A stretch of 64,000 bases of DNA from CAWUIO01 sp963922455. GTDB taxonomy: Bacteria > Bacteroidota > Bacteroidia > Cytophagales > Microscillaceae. Below, piece after piece: positions 61,381-64,000 of the stretch. Each line of letters opens with the position of its first letter. Position 1 is the first letter of the stretch. The DNA lies in the NCBI GenBank assembly GCA_963922455.1, contig CAWUIO010000016.1, positions 11,319-75,318 of the forward strand. The letters are read 5' to 3'. The notes under the pieces are model-generated. The model saw only the letters and a program-made list of their open reading frames with translations, did no database searches and had not been told where the DNA came from. Position numbers and translations under genes: made by a program.

Positions 61381-63687
61381 ATGAAAAATCAGATCCTAAC
61401 CACCGATAGCACCAAAACGAGTTCCCGAGCCGCTTTAAAGCACCTGGGCCAGCAGCTACGTAGCCACGAAGTACGCCAACCCATCAATTTTCAGAACTTT
61501 TTACAGGTAACAGCCAGTAACCCCCGTTGGGTATTCCGCGATATTTTTCAGCTTTTTTATGATATGGTACACCACTACGTGGATGCCGATACCAAAACTA
61601 TCCGAGACAATGGCTCTCTTGAATTTGAAGAATACAATTGTGCCAACCTCTTCGAAAACGGATGTGATAATCCTTTTTTTGCCGATCGATTGTTCATCAA
61701 TCGATTTATGAAACTCACCGATGGGTTTAAAAAAGGTGTCCAAAACAACCATATTTTCCTCTTTGAAGGCCCCCCCGGCAGTGGAAAGAGTACCTTTTTA
61801 AATAACTTGATAAAGAAATTTGAAGACTATACCAATACTTCCGAAGGCAACTGCTTTGAGGTTTTTTGGCGACTTGATGTCAAAAAATTGGGCGGCTACC
61901 AGCGGGTAGAACGATTGCTCAAACACGTGGCTTTAGAAAAAGGAGAGGAAGACGAGCCCGTCCCCGACCAGGAGCTCAAGTCCTACGAGATGGATGTGAA
62001 AAATCTTCCCAGCGACTTTGTGGAGTTTTCTTGCCCCAATCATGATCACCCTATTTTGCTCATCCCCAAAGATTATCGAAGACAATTTCTAGAGGAACTC
62101 ATACCCGATAAGGAATTTAAAGAAGAATTATTCCATGACCGCCAGTACGAATGGGTGTTTAAAGATGCTCCCTGTTCTATATGTACTTCCCTCTACACCA
62201 ATATTCTCAATATCTTGGGAGATCCCATCAAAGTTTTAGATATGGTATGGGCCCGTAGGGCCCACTTCAACCGTCAGTTTGGAGAAGGGGTATCCGTTTT
62301 TAATTCCAGCGACCCCATTTATAAAGGTTATATCACCAGTCCTACCATCCAGGGCATGATCAACAGCCTTCTCAAAAGCGACAAGGTAACCTATATCCAC
62401 TCCAACCTGGCGCGTACCAACAACGGCATCTTGGCCTTGATGGACATCAAAGATCATAATATCAAGCGCCTTATCAAGCTACACGGGATCATCAGTGATG
62501 GGGTGCACAAAGTGGGTTTAATTGAAGAGCGGGTCAAATCGATCTTCATCGGCTTGGTCAATCCCGGCGATAAGAAGCACTACGCCGATATCCCCTCCTT
62601 CAAAGACCGTGTAATCTCCCTGAACGTCCCCTACGTCCTGGATTACCGAACCGAGGTCCGAATTTATAAAAACAAATTTGGCGAAAGCATTGCGGCTAAG
62701 TTCCTACCTCAGGTTTTAGAAAATGTCGCGCGCATCATCGTATCCTCCCGTCTCAACGAAGATTCTCCCGCCGTACGGAAGTGGATAAGAAGCCGGGACC
62801 GCTATTACAAGTACTTAGACGACAATTACTTATTGCTTCGTATGGAGATTTACTCCGGCAACACCCCCAATTGGCTTAGCGAAGAAGATCTCAAACGCCT
62901 CGACCAAAAAACCATGAAACGCATCCTCGCTGAAGCCGAAACGGAGGGCAATAAAGGGTTTTCCGGTCGCCAGTCATTAAATGTTTTCAATGAACTATAC
63001 ACCCGCTTTAGCAAAACCGACAAACTGATTACCATGGATATGGTCAGTGATTTTTTTAGCAAGCGGCCCGATTTAGAAGACCTCCTTCCCGAGGGTTTCC
63101 TAGAAGCCATCAAAGATATGTACGATTTTAGTGTCTTGCAGGAAGTCAAGGAGTCCATCTACTCCTACAACCGTGAGCACATTGCCCGGGATATCCAGAA
63201 TTACATTTACTCCATAAACTTTGAGCTTGGCGATACCAAAGTGAGCCACTTCACCGGAGATACCATCGAGATCACCGATGACTACCTCAAAAAGTTTGAA
63301 ATGGTTTTCCTAGGCTCTGACTGTACCCGACGCGAACGCCGCGCTTTTCGAAGCGACATCTTAAACGAATACGTCTCCCAAACCCTTTCCCAAGATATTA
63401 GCTTAGAGGGCAAGGAGCTTACCGATACCAAGCAATTCCAAAAACTGTTTGATAAATACACCCACAACCTCAAAGAAAACGCATTGGTCATCTACCTCGA
63501 CAATGAAAATTTCCGCCGGGCCATCAAAGATTACAATACCAATAGTTTCAACACCTATGACCATCGCCTCCGTTTGGACGTAAGCAATCTCCTCCAAAAC
63601 CTCTGCGAAAAATTTGGCTACACCGAAGAAGGTGCCAAACAAGTGAGCATTTATGTCTTAGATAAAAACTTAGCCCGCGAGTTCTAA
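61381..63687 (+). CDS. Second PrkA-like AAA+ Ser protein kinase
   Basis: 768 residues, longer than the first paralogue. Walker A is EGPPGSGKSTF near 128-138. A C-x2-H, C-x2-C arrangement occurs between the P-loop and the Walker B region: FSCPNHDHPILLIP near 217-230 and DAPCSICTSLY near 261-271, suggesting a zinc knuckle as in PrkA/YeaG relatives. The kinase-like C-terminal half (DISLEGKELTD... YTHNLKENALV) follows. The first paralogue lacks this Cys/His pair, so the two are divergent and not a tandem recent copy. Ends the operon; repeat R13 starts 9 bases later. Confidence 0.9.
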   Translation: MKNQILTTDSTKTSSRAALKHLGQQLRSHEVRQPINFQNFLQVTASNPRWVFRDIFQLFYDMVHHYVDADTKTIRDNGSLEFEEYNCANLFENGCDNPFFADRLFINRFMKLTDGFKKGVQNNHIFLFEGPPGSGKSTFLNNLIKKFEDYTNTSEGNCFEVFWRLDVKKLGGYQRVERLLKHVALEKGEEDEPVPDQELKSYEMDVKNLPSDFVEFSCPNHDHPILLIPKDYRRQFLEELIPDKEFKEELFHDRQYEWVFKDAPCSICTSLYTNILNILGDPIKVLDMVWARRAHFNRQFGEGVSVFNSSDPIYKGYITSPTIQGMINSLLKSDKVTYIHSNLARTNNGILALMDIKDHNIKRLIKLHGIISDGVHKVGLIEERVKSIFIGLVNPGDKKHYADIPSFKDRVISLNVPYVLDYRTEVRIYKNKFGESIAAKFLPQVLENVARIIVSSRLNEDSPAVRKWIRSRDRYYKYLDDNYLLLRMEIYSGNTPNWLSEEDLKRLDQKTMKRILAEAETEGNKGFSGRQSLNVFNELYTRFSKTDKLITMDMVSDFFSKRPDLEDLLPEGFLEAIKDMYDFSVLQEVKESIYSYNREHIARDIQNYIYSINFELGDTKVSHFTGDTIEITDDYLKKFEMVFLGSDCTRRERRAFRSDILNEYVSQTLSQDISLEGKELTDTKQFQKLFDKYTHNLKENALVIYLDNENFRRAIKDYNTNSFNTYDHRLRLDVSNLLQNLCEKFGYTEEGAKQVSIYVLDKNLAREF

Positions 63688-63695
63688 AAATTATA

Positions 63696-63833
63696 GGGGC
63701 GTCCCCGGTTGGCCTATCTCAAAATGCCCAATGTGAACCACCCTGCCCGGCCACCCGGGTCGGGCTTTCGCTACTCGCTGCCTTTCCCCGCCGGGCCTAC
63801 ACGAGCTCAAACATGCCGCTCTATCCCTACGCT
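63696..63833 (+). repeat. Dispersed structured repeat, copy R13
   Basis: Starts GGGGCGTCCC, 8 bases after the second PrkA-like stop; first stem GTCCCCGG with CCGGGTC; middle of the TGCCTTTCCCCGC type; ends CTATCCCTACGCT. GA-rich tail 63834-63910. Confidence 0.9.
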
Positions 63834-63910
63834 GAAGAAGAAGCGAGAGCAGAGAAGCGAGAGGAGAGACAGAGATTTGAAGGCGGGAGGCGGGACGTGA
63901 GAGGAGAGCT
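63834..63910 (+). repeat. GA-rich tail of R13
   Basis: Imperfect repeats of GAAGCGAGAG and GGCGGGAGGCGGGAC, like the tails of R6, R7 and R12. The remaining 90 bases of the window are AT-rich and open at the right edge; no gene is seen. Confidence 0.75.
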
Positions 63911-64000
63911 AAAAAAAGCGCTTTTTTTAAGCGATATATGTTAAAAAACTGTTTAAATTTAATTGCGTTGGGCTGCAAAGAGCCATTTCGGGAACCTGAT

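Noticed and set aside
5081..63833. Dispersed repeats as a CRISPR array
   Set aside because: Copies are kilobases apart, in both orientations and of 130 bases.
1..64000. tRNA or rRNA genes
   Set aside because: No cloverleaf with TTCGAATC-type T-arm or rRNA core sequence was seen on reading; a tRNAscan-SE run would settle it.

Overview
The window looks like chromosomal DNA from a member of the Bacteroidota. I infer a Saprospiria-like or Cytophagales-like lineage from several things: one promoter of the TTTG-N19-TAnnTTTG type, lipoproteins and beta-barrel proteins without Shine-Dalgarno leaders, a bacterial type A RNase P RNA, moderate GC content, and an intergenic repeat that resembles repeats I recall from other Bacteroidota genomes. 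The species is not determined. No rRNA, tRNA, CRISPR array, prophage or transposase was seen.

Left end (1-5.1 kb): a Ser/Thr phospho-signalling block with the end of an FHA protein, a membrane-anchored PP2C phosphatase, a LysM-tailed kinase that has lost its catalytic residues, and an active-looking paralogous kinase beside it. From 5.2 to 22 kb lie mainly housekeeping and hypothetical genes: Ppx/GppA, dihydrofolate reductase, a CobW-type GTPase, a BamA/TamA-type barrel, a class V aminotransferase, an SDR enzyme with a TetR regulator and a palindromic operator candidate, a GroES-like protein and an RlmI-type methyltransferase. From 22 to 34 kb: a beta-barrel protein, an internally deleted pseudogene, a fusion of a periplasmic-binding domain with TolC followed by an RND adaptor but no pump, an Uma2 protein, a secreted nuclease-fold protein, GNAT enzymes, a PIN toxin-antitoxin pair between two almost identical repeats, an MBL hydrolase and Fmt.

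From 34 to 39.6 kb five minus-strand genes form an envelope-response cluster: SigK-like sigma factor, RskA-like anti-sigma factor, a second ECF sigma factor, a membrane-anchored barrel protein and a four-domain fasciclin lipoprotein. From 40 to 55.6 kb are a lipoprotein, a GT-B-like protein, RNase P RNA with a matching promoter, an NtrC-type regulator without a DNA-binding domain, a SpoIIE-type phosphatase, a 975-residue membrane protein with a duplicated lumenal domain, a cyanophycinase-like peptidase, an AcpH-like protein, an epimerase, ClpP, an AT-rich TonB-like island between inverted GA-rich tracts, and a flavin amine oxidase-like enzyme. The right end (56.2-63.7 kb) is a four-gene operon: PrkA-like, YhbH/YeaH-like, SpoVR-like and a second, divergent PrkA-like protein.

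The most striking non-coding feature is a dispersed structured repeat of about 130 bp, found in 13 clear copies and one decayed copy (about one per 5 kb). It has a covarying first stem, an exchangeable middle block and a constant end. Most copies lie just 3' of genes in the sense orientation, and several carry a GA-rich tail.
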